64,000 nucleotides of DNA from JAHCIE01 sp034431435 (GCA_034431435.1 DAOUDG010000084.1:97022-161021), one strand, 5' to 3'. Positions 42,251 to 50,175 are shown, numbered from the stretch's first letter. Notes: generated from the letters alone by a model not told the origin. Program-made: numbers and translations.

Positions 42251-42700
42251 ATGGAACGCACCTTTTTCATGATCAAGCCCGATGGCGTGCAGCGCGGCCT
42301 CGTCAGCGAGATTCTTGGCCGCGTCGAGCGGCGCGGCTTGAAGCTCGTCGCCATGAAGTTCATGCAGGTCAGCCGCCCGCTGGCCGAGGAGCACTACGCC
42401 ATCCACCAGGGCAAGGGCTTCTACGACGGCCTCATCGAGTACATCACCTCGGGGCCGGTCGTGGCCTGCGTCGTCGAGGGGCCAAATGCCATCGCCCTGG
42501 TGCGCCAGACCGTCGGCGCCACCCGCCCCCACGAGGCCGCCCCCGGCACCATCCGCGGCGACCTGGCCGTGATGGTCGGCCGCAATCTGGTCCACGCCTC
42601 CGACGGTCCAGAGACCGCCGCCACCGAGACGGCGCTGTGGTTCCAGCCCGACGAGATCGTCGCGTGGGAGCAGCCCGCGCTGAAGTGGATCGTCGAGTGA
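42251..42700 (+). CDS. ndk: Nucleoside diphosphate kinase
   Basis: 149 residues, normal length. KPDGVQRGLVSEILGRVERR at the start (nucleotide-binding Lys), RPHEAAPGTIRGDLA and the catalytic His in NLVHASDGPETAATE (N-x-x-H-x-S-D). Transfers the gamma phosphate from ATP to nucleoside diphosphates through a phospho-His. An unusual residue string ACVVEGPNAIALVRQTVGAT matches the family core. Preceded by a repeat; the ribosome site is weak (AAGGA about 12 nt upstream). Confidence 0.97.
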   Translation: MERTFFMIKPDGVQRGLVSEILGRVERRGLKLVAMKFMQVSRPLAEEHYAIHQGKGFYDGLIEYITSGPVVACVVEGPNAIALVRQTVGATRPHEAAPGTIRGDLAVMVGRNLVHASDGPETAATETALWFQPDEIVAWEQPALKWIVE

Positions 42701-42712
42701 TCGTCCGTAGAG

Positions 42713-42755
42713 CGTGGAGCGTGGAGCGACTCAGAACATCGCTCCACGCTCCACG
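42713..42755. repeat. Word-reiterated perfect inverted repeat (CGTGGAGC type)
   Basis: Arms 42713-42728 and 42740-42755 (16 bp each, the word CGTGGAGC doubled) pair perfectly with an 11-nt loop. Between the convergent ndk and alcohol dehydrogenase genes; likely terminator for both. Confidence 0.8.
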
Positions 42756-42757
42756 AC

Positions 42758-43918
42758 CTAAAGACTCGCTGCCAGGATGCGCACCCAGTCCTCGCGGCTC
42801 GGTCGGACGGGACTACGGACGATGAAACGCTCCTCGCGCATGATCCAGTCGGCGAGGTCGGGCAGGTCGGCCGGGCCGACGCCGGCCGCCTCCCCCAGCC
42901 CCGGCAACCCCACCCGCTCGTAGAGGGCAGCCACCAACGTCGGCGCGTCGGCGTCGACTACATCCAGATACCGACAGGCGGGGGCCAGGGCGCGCCCCGC
43001 CGTCGCCAGTTGCGCCTCTGTCGCCGGCTGGATGAAGTCGAGGGCCGGGCCGAGACTGACGGTGCAGCACAGGCCGTGGGGCAGGTGGTAGCGCGTGCCC
43101 AGGGCATGGCCCGCCGCGTGCCCCAGGTGCAACAGGCCGCTAGGGAAGGCCAGCCCCGCCAGCAGCGCGGCCTGGCTCATGCCGCTGCGCGCCTCCAGGT
43201 CGCGGCCGTCCTCGACAGCGCGCACCAGGTAGCGGCCCACCAGGTCCAGCGTGCTCGTGGCGAGGGCGTCGGCCAGGGGGTTGGCGAAAACCGTCGTCAT
43301 GGTCTCGATGGCGTGGGCCAGAGCGTCCATGCCGGTCGCGGCCGTCAGGCGCGCTGGCATCGAGAGGGTCAGGGTCGGGTCGACCAGAGCGACGCGGGGC
43401 GCGATGGCAGCGTCCGATAGGGATTTCTTGATCCGCATCACGGGGTCAGTGACAACAGCGACCGGCGTCACCTCCGAGCCGGTCCCCGACGTGGTGGGCA
43501 GACAGATAAGGGGGGCGATCGGCGGGACCGCGCGGGTTGCGTTCGGAATGGCGTAGGCCAGGATGTCGTCGCTGTCGTCGGCGGCCAGCACGGCAAAGGC
43601 CTTTGCGCTATCCATAGCCGAGCCGCCGCCCAGCGCCACCAGACCATCTGCCCCGCTATCGCGCAGCGCGGCCGCGCCGCGCCGAATGTCGTCGGCGTCT
43701 GGGTCCAGGGCGACATCGCTGTAGAGGGTGACGGCCAGACCCGCGTTAGCCAGCGTGCGGCGGATGTCGTCGGGCATGCCCGTCGCCGTCAGGCCGGAGT
43801 CGGTGACCAAGAAGACACGACGCATGCCGAGTCGCCGGGCGTGGTCACCCACCTTCTGGGCCTGGCCGACGCCGAAGAAGATGGCCGTAGGCGCATGGAA
43901 GCGGAACTCGCGCGTCAT
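42758..43918 (-). CDS. Iron-containing alcohol dehydrogenase
   Basis: 386 residues, group III alcohol dehydrogenase. FGVGQAQKVGDHARRLG, VALGGGSAMDSAKAFAVLA (NAD(P) site), PTTSGTGSEVTPVAVVTDP, and the Fe-binding Asp/His set in GMDALAHAIET and HAAGHALGTRYHLPHG. Oxidises or reduces alcohols/aldehydes in the cytoplasm; substrate not determinable. AGGAGG before the ATG; an extended -10 lies upstream (43963-43968). Confidence 0.93.
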   Translation of the reverse strand: MTREFRFHAPTAIFFGVGQAQKVGDHARRLGMRRVFLVTDSGLTATGMPDDIRRTLANAGLAVTLYSDVALDPDADDIRRGAAALRDSGADGLVALGGGSAMDSAKAFAVLAADDSDDILAYAIPNATRAVPPIAPLICLPTTSGTGSEVTPVAVVTDPVMRIKKSLSDAAIAPRVALVDPTLTLSMPARLTAATGMDALAHAIETMTTVFANPLADALATSTLDLVGRYLVRAVEDGRDLEARSGMSQAALLAGLAFPSGLLHLGHAAGHALGTRYHLPHGLCCTVSLGPALDFIQPATEAQLATAGRALAPACRYLDVVDADAPTLVAALYERVGLPGLGEAAGVGPADLPDLADWIMREERFIVRSPVRPSREDWVRILAASL

Positions 43919-43962
43919 AGCAGACCTCCTGGGGCGAGGCGGCGGGCCGCACGGATGCGGGG

Positions 43963-43968
43963 ATTATA
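43963..43968 (-). promoter_or_regulatory. Extended -10 promoter of the alcohol dehydrogenase gene
   Basis: Minus-strand TGCTATAAT, about 45 nt before the start codon; back-to-back with the promoter of the glutamine-synthetase-family gene, 12 bp apart. Confidence 0.5.
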
Positions 43969-43977
43969 GCATCGGTG

Positions 43978-43986
43978 TGGTATAAT
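43978..43986 (+). promoter_or_regulatory. Extended -10 promoter of the glutamine-synthetase-family gene
   Basis: TGGTATAAT (43978-43986), then AGGAGG (44001-44006) before ATG 44013. No good -35. Confidence 0.55.
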
Positions 43987-44012
43987 CGTCCTCACCAGCC
44001 AGGAGGCGACGC

Positions 44013-45368
44013 ATGACACGCGACGAGGTGGTGCAGCGGGCAAGGGAGCACGGCGCGCGCTTTATCCGATTCTTGTATTGTGACACAGCGGGGGTGATTC
44101 GCGGCAAGGCTGTCCACATCGATATCCTCGGCGACCGGCTGCGTAACGGCGTGGGATTGCCGATCGCGCTGCAAGGGCTGAACATCCTCGACCAGCTTCA
44201 GCCTGTCGAGAACCTCGGCCCGGTCGGCGAAGTGCGCCTCGTCCCCGACACGTCCACCTTCCACGCGCTACCCTACGTCCCCCATCAAGCGGCCCTGACA
44301 TGTGACCTTCTCGATAGCGACGGTGGGCCGTGGGCGCTCGACGCACGCTCGCTGCTGCGCTACCACATCGACCGCGCGGCGACACGCGGCCTGGGCATGC
44401 AGGTGGCCTTCGAGAACGAGTTTACGCTACTGAACCGCACGCCGGAAGGCCAATACCTGCCCTTCGACCAGTCACCGACATATAGCGCGGTGGGCATGAC
44501 CAACGCGGCGGGCTTCATCGACGACCTGGGCGCGACCTTCGAGATGCAGGGCCTGACCGTCGAGCATTACCACCCGGAGGGGGGGCCGGGTCAGCAGGAG
44601 CTGACCATCCGCCATGCCGACACCATGCGCGCCGCCGACAATCAGGTCATCTTCCGCGAGACGGTCCGCGGTGTCGCCAGCAAGCACGGCATCCTGGCCT
44701 CCTTTGCCCCCAAGCCCATCGCTGACCAGCCCGGCAACGGGGCGCACATCCACTTCAGCCTGTGGGACTCGGGCTTCATTCGCAACCGTCTCTACGACCC
44801 CGAGGCGTTGTATGGCCTGACACCCCTGGCCCGCTCGTTTCTGGCGGGCGTACTGGCGCACCTGCCCGCGCTGACCGCCCTCACCTGCCCCACCTACAAC
44901 AGCTACCGCCGCCTGCACCAGCCGCGCAGCTGGACGTCGGCCTTCACCGCCTGGGGGCCGGACAATCGCGAGGCGGCGGTGCGTGTGGCGTCGGGGCTGT
45001 GGGGAGCCGACGGTCGCACGGTCAACCTGGAGCTGCGCCCCGTCGACCCCAGTTGCAACCCGTACCTGGCCCTGGCGGGCCTGATCGCGGCCGGCATCGA
45101 CGGCGTGGACAAGGAGATGGACCCCGGCGAGCCGGTCCAGGTAGACCCGGCGACCCTGCCCAACGAAGACCGCGAGGCGCAGGGCATTCAGCTGCTGCCG
45201 ACCAGCCAGATGGAGGCGATGCTGGCCTTGCGCGCCGACCCGGTCATGATGAGCGCCCTGGGGCGGGAGCTGGCCGCCGTCTACCTGGCGGTGCATACGT
45301 CGGAGTACGCCGCCTTCCGCCGCGAGACGGCCGGCTTCGAGATTCAGCACCATCTGCTGAAGTTCTAG
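44013..45368 (+). CDS. Glutamine synthetase family protein
   Basis: 451 residues. GS catalytic core: FENEFTLLNR (metal Glu), GGPGQQELTIRHADTMRAAD, SFAPKPIADQPGNGAHIHFS (Asn/Gly/His loop) and CPTYNSYRRLHQPRSW, with NLELRPVDPSCNPYLALAGL near the end (equivalent of R-x-E-x-R). The N-terminal beta-grasp part is short. The adenylylation loop of classic GlnA is not recognisable. GS-family members of this length include gamma-glutamyl-amine ligases (PuuA-like), so true ammonia assimilation is not certain. Own extended -10 promoter. Confidence 0.9.
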   Translation: MTRDEVVQRAREHGARFIRFLYCDTAGVIRGKAVHIDILGDRLRNGVGLPIALQGLNILDQLQPVENLGPVGEVRLVPDTSTFHALPYVPHQAALTCDLLDSDGGPWALDARSLLRYHIDRAATRGLGMQVAFENEFTLLNRTPEGQYLPFDQSPTYSAVGMTNAAGFIDDLGATFEMQGLTVEHYHPEGGPGQQELTIRHADTMRAADNQVIFRETVRGVASKHGILASFAPKPIADQPGNGAHIHFSLWDSGFIRNRLYDPEALYGLTPLARSFLAGVLAHLPALTALTCPTYNSYRRLHQPRSWTSAFTAWGPDNREAAVRVASGLWGADGRTVNLELRPVDPSCNPYLALAGLIAAGIDGVDKEMDPGEPVQVDPATLPNEDREAQGIQLLPTSQMEAMLALRADPVMMSALGRELAAVYLAVHTSEYAAFRRETAGFEIQHHLLKF

Positions 45369-45496
45369 CGGTCTTCAGCCCTGACAGGTCTGCCAAGACC
45401 CAGGTTAGAGTTTCCTCATCCCACGCCACCCGGCGTTAGAACCCGTTCCCCCATCACCTCAAAGCATAGGACCGGCCGCCGGTCGGCGCTGCGTGT

Positions 45497-45524
45497 TTGC
45501 CGCTGCGCTGAATGTGGTCATAAT
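45497..45524 (+). promoter_or_regulatory. Promoter of the S41 peptidase gene
   Basis: TTGCCG (45497-45502), 16 bp, CATAAT (45519-45524), 44 nt before the ATG at 45569. I see no RNA gene in the rest of the 200-nt gap. Confidence 0.4.
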
Positions 45525-45568
45525 TGGGACTCTGGCTGCTGGGCAGCGTTCTCCAACGAGGTATCTCC

Positions 45569-46837
45569 ATGCGCGCAGCGAAAATTGGTATCGTGCTTCT
45601 GGTGTTGAGCAGCCTGCTGATGTGCAGCTTCGTCACGGGGGTCGTGCTGACAGGCGCGGCTCTCCGCCCGTCAACGACGAGCGCCCTGGCGCGGGTGCTG
45701 CCGGTGACCGACAGCTCGCAGCCGACCGGGACTGAGGACCGGTTCAAGGTCTTCTGGGAGGCGTGGCGGCTGGCGAAGGACAACTATGTCGACGAGAAGG
45801 CCGCCGACGACCAGAAGATGACCTATGGCGCGATCCAGGGTATGCTCGACTCCTTCGGCGACCAGGGGCACACTCGCTTCCTCAGCCCGCAAGAGGCGGA
45901 ACGCCAGGCGCAATGGATTCAATCGTCGTTCACCGGCATCGGCGCGGAAGTCACGCGGCGCGACAATCGCCCGGTCATCGTCACCCCCATCGAAGGCACC
46001 CCGGCCGAGAAGGCGGGCATCAAGCCCGGCGATGTGGTCATGAAGGTCGACGGTGTGGATACGGTGGACCTCAGCCTGGACGAGACCATCACCAAGATTC
46101 GCGGCCCCGAAGGCAGCAGTGTCACGCTGACCATCTATCGCCCGTCGACGAATGAGACGCTGGAAAAGACCATCACCCGCGCCAAGATTCAGGAGAAGAT
46201 CGTCACCTGGGCGATGGTGCCGGGCACGACCGTGGCCCACGTCCGCCTCAACAAGTTCAGCCAGGGCGCAACCAAGGAGTTGCAGACGGCCATCGACGCC
46301 GCCAAGAAGGCGGGCGCGACGGGCCTGATCTTCGACCTGCGCAGTAACCCCGGTGGCCTGCTCAACGAGGCCATCAGCGTTACCAGCCAGTTCGTGCCGG
46401 CGGGCAGCGTCATTCTCAAGCAGCGCGAGCGCGGCGGCAAGACCATCGAGTATCAGGCGCAACGGGGCGGCGTGGCCCTCGATATCCCGGTCGCAGTCCT
46501 GATCAACCAGGGGTCAGCCAGCTCGGCCGAGATCGCGGCCGGCGCGCTCCAGTTCTACAACCGCGGCAAGCTCATCGGCGAGACGACCTTTGGCACGGGC
46601 ACGATCCTCTCGACCTTCAAGCTGTCCGATGGCTCGGAACTGGTCCTGGGCACGGCCGAGTGGCTCACGCCCGGCGACCGCATGATTCGCCGCCAGGGCA
46701 TCGACCCCGACGTGAAGCAGGAGCTTGGCCCCGACGCTCAGCTTGTCACGCCCAGCACCCTCAAGACCATGACCGAGCAACAGGTACAGAACGCCAACGA
46801 CCTCCAATTCCAGGAGGCCCTGAAGCTCCTCCGCTAA
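45569..46837 (+). CDS. S41 (CtpA-like) C-terminal processing peptidase lacking the usual Lys
   Basis: 422 residues from ATG 45569 (GAGG upstream). N-terminal membrane/signal helix ~5-30. A PDZ domain (GIGAEVTRR to ITRAK, ~122-205) is followed by the S41 peptidase core: GLIFDLRSNPGGLLNEAI and GSASSAEIAAGAL with Ser at residue 318. The general-base Lys expected 25 residues later is Thr 343, because TFGKG reads TFGTG. S41 peptidases trim C-termini of secreted proteins. Here the enzyme may use another base, be inactive, or serve a binding role. A GGGGCAGGC repeat follows its stop. Confidence 0.88.
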   Translation: MRAAKIGIVLLVLSSLLMCSFVTGVVLTGAALRPSTTSALARVLPVTDSSQPTGTEDRFKVFWEAWRLAKDNYVDEKAADDQKMTYGAIQGMLDSFGDQGHTRFLSPQEAERQAQWIQSSFTGIGAEVTRRDNRPVIVTPIEGTPAEKAGIKPGDVVMKVDGVDTVDLSLDETITKIRGPEGSSVTLTIYRPSTNETLEKTITRAKIQEKIVTWAMVPGTTVAHVRLNKFSQGATKELQTAIDAAKKAGATGLIFDLRSNPGGLLNEAISVTSQFVPAGSVILKQRERGGKTIEYQAQRGGVALDIPVAVLINQGSASSAEIAAGALQFYNRGKLIGETTFGTGTILSTFKLSDGSELVLGTAEWLTPGDRMIRRQGIDPDVKQELGPDAQLVTPSTLKTMTEQQVQNANDLQFQEALKLLR

Positions 46838-46852
46838 ACATCGCGGCCTTTC

Positions 46853-46881
46853 GTAGGGGCAGGCCCCCGCGCCTGCCCTGG
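46853..46881. repeat. 8-bp-stem/6-nt-loop hairpin repeat
   Basis: GTAGGGGCAGGC at 46853-46864 with GCCTGCCC at 46871-46878 (loop CCCCGC). Further half copies (GCCTGCCCTGG) follow to about 46913. Confidence 0.65.
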
Positions 46882-46986
46882 TCGCCTGCCCTGGTCGCCC
46901 GTGCCTGCCCTGGCCACCTGTCCGTGGTCGTCCGTGTCCAATTCTCGTGCCGGCTGGCAGGGGCGAATAGCGACGCCCCAGGTCGA

Positions 46987-47012
46987 GGGCGGCCACAGGG
47001 GAGCCGCCCCCA
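46987..47012. repeat. Hairpin repeat of the GGGCGGC type, CCCCCACG flank
   Basis: GGGCGGC (46987-46993) and GCCGCCC (47103-10 less 100, that is 47003-47009) with a 9-nt loop containing CAGGGG. It lies 25 nt before the start of the SAM hydroxide adenosyltransferase gene. Confidence 0.55.
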
Positions 47013-47033
47013 CGTTTCATCGGCGGTCCCCCA

Positions 47034-47828
47034 ATGCCCATCATCACCCTGACAACAGACTTCGGCGAGCAGGATGGCTACATCGCCGCCATGCGCGGCG
47101 TGATTCTGAGCCTCGCGCCCCACGTCACCCTCGTCGACGTCAGCCACGCCGTCGCGCCCGGCGCGATACGCCAGGGCGCGCACGTCCTGGCGACGGCGGC
47201 CCCCTTCTTCCCCGCCGACGCCGTCCACGTGGCCGTGGTCGATCCCGGCGTCGGCTCGGCGCGGCGGCCCCTCTTGCTGCGTACCCCCGCTGGCCTCTTC
47301 GTCGGCCCCGACAATGGCCTGCTCCTGGGGGCGGTGCGCCTGGCGTGGGGCGCGGCGGCGCGCACCGAGGCATACCACCTGAACCGCCCCGCCACCTGGC
47401 GACCCACCATCAGCGCCACCTTCCACGGCCGCGACATCTTCGCCCCGGTCGCCGCCCGCCTCGCCCTCGGCGCGTCGCCGTCGGCCCTGGGCGATCCCAT
47501 CTCCGACCCCGCGACGCTGCCGCCCCTCGACCCTGTCCCCGTCGCGGGTGGCTGGCGCGGTGAGGTCCTGCATATCGATCGCTTCGGCAACCTCATCACC
47601 ACGCTGGCCGTGGATCGCCTACCCACGCCGCCGGTCGTGGGCAGGGCCGTCGTCGAGGTCGCCGGTCGCCGCGTCGCTCTGGCGCGAACCTTCAGCGATG
47701 TGGCGGTCGGCGGTCTCGTCGCCTACGTCGGTAGCAGCGGCCGCGTCGAGGTCGCCATCCGCCACGGCGACGCGGCGGCCGCGCTGGGCGTCGGTGTCGG
47801 CGCGCCCATCACCCTATGGACTCTCTAG
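47034..47828 (+). CDS. SAM hydroxide adenosyltransferase (DUF62/chlorinase-fluorinase family)
   Basis: 264 residues. TLTTDFGEQDGYIAAMRGVI at the start, LVDVSHAVAPGAIRQGAHVL, VHVAVVDPGVGSARRPLLLR and FVGPDNGLLLG are the DUF62 motifs; the C-terminal domain begins LHIDRFGNLITTLAV. Members split S-adenosylmethionine with a hydroxide, or a halide in the fluorinase/chlorinase group, to adenosine and methionine. Water/hydroxide is the likely nucleophile because the 23-residue fluorinase-type insert is absent. The stop TAG is part of the following hairpin repeat. Confidence 0.92.
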   Translation: MPIITLTTDFGEQDGYIAAMRGVILSLAPHVTLVDVSHAVAPGAIRQGAHVLATAAPFFPADAVHVAVVDPGVGSARRPLLLRTPAGLFVGPDNGLLLGAVRLAWGAAARTEAYHLNRPATWRPTISATFHGRDIFAPVAARLALGASPSALGDPISDPATLPPLDPVPVAGGWRGEVLHIDRFGNLITTLAVDRLPTPPVVGRAVVEVAGRRVALARTFSDVAVGGLVAYVGSSGRVEVAIRHGDAAAALGVGVGAPITLWTL

Positions 47829-47850
47829 GGGCGGCCGTCCGTGGCCGCCC
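47826..47850. repeat. 8-bp-stem/6-nt-loop hairpin repeat at a stop codon
   Basis: TAG then GGGCGGCC (47827-47834), loop GTCCGT, GGCCGCCC (47841-47848). Same layout as the copies at 27448, 46853 and 55223. Confidence 0.7.
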
Positions 47851-47965
47851 TCGTTCGTGCCCTGGCGCCTGTATGCCCTTCGCGTTCATTCAGGGCGTAT
47901 TATCGGCGGTAGTGTTGCCAGAGGATAGGCGCGGGGGTCTGCCCGTGCAGGCGTGGCGGGGAAAG

Positions 47966-47994
47966 TTGAAGGCGCGCGGGTTTGCGGCTACAAT
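47966..47994 (+). promoter_or_regulatory. Promoter of murA
   Basis: TTGAAG (47966-47971), 17 bp, TACAAT (47989-47994), then AAGGAGG (48000-48006) before ATG 48012; a short leader of about 10 nt. Confidence 0.7.
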
Positions 47995-48011
47995 CCAGTC
48001 AAGGAGGCCGC

Positions 48012-49295
48012 ATGGACAGATTCATTATTGAGGGTGGCCGCCCGATTGAGGGTCGTGTCACGCCCAGCGGAAACAAGAATGCCGCGCTGCCCCTCCTGGC
48101 GGCGGCGCTGCTGACCGACGAAACCCTGGTTCTCCGCAATGTACCCAATATTCGCGACGTACAGATACTGTGTGAGTTGCTCGCGGACCTGGGGCTGACG
48201 GTGCGCCAGCCGGAATCACATACCGTCGAGATCACGGGTGGCGGCTTGCGACAGGTCGCCCTGGACCCGGAGCGATGCCGCCAGATTCGCGCCTCTATCC
48301 TGCTGGCGGGGCCGCTCCTGGCGCGCACCGGCCACGTGGAGCTGCCGCCGCCGGGGGGCGACGTCATTGGCCGCCGCCGCATCGACACCCACCTGCTGGC
48401 GATGGAGCATCTGGGCGCGCAAGTGAGCATGGATGGCAGCATCGTCATGCGCGCGCGCGGCCTCAAGGGCGCGGACATGGTGCTGGATGAGATGAGCGTG
48501 ACGGGGACCGAGAATGCCCTGATGGCCGCCGTGCTGGCTAAGGGAACGAGCATCCTCCGCAATGCCGCCTCCGAACCTCACGTCCAGGACCTGGCGAATT
48601 GCCTCAACCAGATGGGCGCGCGCATTCACGGCATCGGGACCAACACCCTGATCATCGAGGGTGTGGACCACCTCCACGGCGCAGACTTCCGCGTCTCGCC
48701 CGACTACGTGGAGATTGGTAGCTGGATCGGCCTGGGAACCATCACCGAGGGCGAACTACGAATCTGCTGCGTCGAGCCGCAGCACCTGCGCATGACACGC
48801 CTTGTCTTCGAGCAGCGGCTGGGGGCGCAGATGTACCTCGACGGCGAGGACCTGGTCATCCCCGGCGGCCAGCGGCTCGATGTCCGCGACGACGCCGGTG
48901 GCTCCGTACCCAAGATCGACGACATGCCCTGGCCGGGCTTCCCCGCCGACCTGATGAGCATCGCCCTGGTTGTCGCAACGCAGGCGCGCGGTACGATTCT
49001 CATCCACGAGAAGATGTTCGAGAGCCGCATGTACTTCGTCGACCGGCTCATCGACATGGGGGCGCGCATCGTGCTGTGTGATCCGCATCGCGCCGTCGTG
49101 GTAGGGCCGAGTCGCCTGCACGCCGACCCTACAGGGCTGCCCAGCCCCGACATTCGCGCCGGTATGGCGCTGCTTCTGGCGGCCCTGGCGGCCGAGGGTC
49201 GCAGCATCATCAGCAACATTCGCCAGATCGACCGCGGTTACGAACGCCTGGACGACAAGTTGCGCGCCCTGGGGGCATCGATTGAGAGGGCGTAA
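48012..49295 (+). CDS. murA: UDP-N-acetylglucosamine 1-carboxyvinyltransferase (Asp in place of active-site Cys)
   Basis: 427 residues, normal length. Transfers enolpyruvate from PEP to UDP-GlcNAc, the first committed step of peptidoglycan synthesis. The N-terminal SGNKNAALPLLAAALLTDE (PEP/UDP site) and the loop PPPGGDVIGRRRIDTHLLAM are clear. In that loop the usual Cys is Asp 117 (codon 48360-48362). This is the same substitution known to make MurA insensitive to fosfomycin in Mycobacterium and Chlamydia. Two inside-out alpha/beta domains are intact and PWPGFPADLMSIAL matches the C-terminal PTDLQ-like region. First gene of the origin-type cluster, with own promoter. Confidence 0.95.
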   Translation: MDRFIIEGGRPIEGRVTPSGNKNAALPLLAAALLTDETLVLRNVPNIRDVQILCELLADLGLTVRQPESHTVEITGGGLRQVALDPERCRQIRASILLAGPLLARTGHVELPPPGGDVIGRRRIDTHLLAMEHLGAQVSMDGSIVMRARGLKGADMVLDEMSVTGTENALMAAVLAKGTSILRNAASEPHVQDLANCLNQMGARIHGIGTNTLIIEGVDHLHGADFRVSPDYVEIGSWIGLGTITEGELRICCVEPQHLRMTRLVFEQRLGAQMYLDGEDLVIPGGQRLDVRDDAGGSVPKIDDMPWPGFPADLMSIALVVATQARGTILIHEKMFESRMYFVDRLIDMGARIVLCDPHRAVVVGPSRLHADPTGLPSPDIRAGMALLLAALAAEGRSIISNIRQIDRGYERLDDKLRALGASIERA

Positions 49296-49297
49296 AG

Positions 49298-49327
49298 TTG
49301 ACTGACGCCCCTCATTGCGCCTATAAT
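49298..49327 (+). promoter_or_regulatory. Promoter of rpmH-rnpA
   Basis: TTGACT (49298-49303), 18 bp, TATAAT (49322-49327), then AAGGAG (49353-49358) before the rpmH ATG. Confidence 0.75.
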
Positions 49328-49364
49328 TTGGCGTCTTAATGCCTGACGAAGCAAGGAGTTTTCG

Positions 49365-49520
49365 ATGCCCAAGCGCACGTTTCAGCCGAAGAAGCGCCAG
49401 CGGATGCGTGTCCACGGCTTCCGCGCCCGCATGGCGACCACCGACGGCCGCCGCGTGTTGAAGGCCCGCCGGCTCAAGGGCCGCAAGCGCCTCATTGCGA
49501 CTAGCGTCAATAGCAAGTAA
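49365..49520 (+). CDS. rpmH: Ribosomal protein bL34
   Basis: 51 residues, so short that it is easily missed. MPKRTFQPKKRQRMRVHGFR and AR-M-TTDGRRVLKARRLKGR are the classic L34 sequence, very basic. Component of the 50S subunit. It precedes rnpA as in most bacteria and starts the rpmH-rnpA-yidD-yidC-jag cluster. Confidence 0.97.
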   Translation: MPKRTFQPKKRQRMRVHGFRARMATTDGRRVLKARRLKGRKRLIATSVNSK

Positions 49521-49607
49521 GTGACTTCTCAGGTGTCAAGGGTCGTCTCACGAGAGCCTACCGAGGTGATTGCCCCTTGACGCCTGGCCTTTAGCGCCGG
49601 GTCTCGC

Positions 49608-49994
49608 ATGGATCGGCCGTCCCGCCTGCGGCGTAACGAGGACTTCCAGCGCGTGCGGCGCGAGGGCCGCTCCTACTCCTCGCCCTGGCTGGTTTTGGTC
49701 GTCGCCCCCAATGGCCTGGATCGCAGCCGTTTCGGGTTCGCCGTGGGCAAGCGGATTGGCAAGGCGGTGGCGCGCAATCGTGTGAAGCGCCGCCTCCGCG
49801 AGGCCGTTCGGCTTCGACAATCCCAGGTTGCCGAGGGATGGGATGTGCTCCTGATCGTGCGCGATCCCATGACCGATGTGACCTTCCAGGAGTTGGATGA
49901 CGCGCTTACCCGGCTCCTACGACGCGCCCGCCTATTGCATGCGATAGGAGAGGAGGAGCCGCATCATGAAGACCCTCGCTCTGGGCCTCATTAG
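49608..49994 (+). CDS. rnpA: Ribonuclease P protein component
   Basis: 128 residues. RNEDFQRVRREGRSYSSPWL (RNR-type N-terminus), FGFAVGKRIGKAVARNRVKR and RRLREAVRLR contain the conserved R-N-R-x-K-R motif that contacts RNase P RNA. Binds the RNase P RNA for tRNA 5' maturation. Overlaps the next gene yidD by 29 bp in another frame, which is the common layout for this pair. Confidence 0.95.
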   Translation: MDRPSRLRRNEDFQRVRREGRSYSSPWLVLVVAPNGLDRSRFGFAVGKRIGKAVARNRVKRRLREAVRLRQSQVAEGWDVLLIVRDPMTDVTFQELDDALTRLLRRARLLHAIGEEEPHHEDPRSGPH

Positions 49995-50175
49995 GCTCTA
50001 TCAGAAGACGCTGTCGGTCTGGCTGCCTCCCTCGTGCCGGTTCCAACCGTCGTGTTCCCAGTATGGCTATGAGGCGATTGCCAAGTATGGCGTGTGGCGC
50101 GGCGGGTGGTTGGCCGCCAAGCGCATCGCGCGCTGCCACCCTTTGAACCCTGGCGGTTACGATCCCGTCCCCTAG
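49966..50175 (+). CDS. yidD: Membrane protein insertion efficiency factor
   Basis: 69 residues. LIRLYQKTLSVWLPPSCRFQ, PSCSQYGYEAIAKYG and CHPLNPGGYDPVP with three conserved Cys match YidD (DUF37). Small amphipathic protein at the membrane that aids insertion with YidC. Overlaps the rnpA 3' end; the stop TAG is followed by GGGGCGTGAG. Confidence 0.95.
   Translation: MKTLALGLIRLYQKTLSVWLPPSCRFQPSCSQYGYEAIAKYGVWRGGWLAAKRIARCHPLNPGGYDPVP

Noticed and set aside
44013..45368. Naming the gene glnA
   Set aside because: The catalytic core fits the family but ligase specificity (ammonia versus amines) cannot be read, and no PII or adenylylation context is present.
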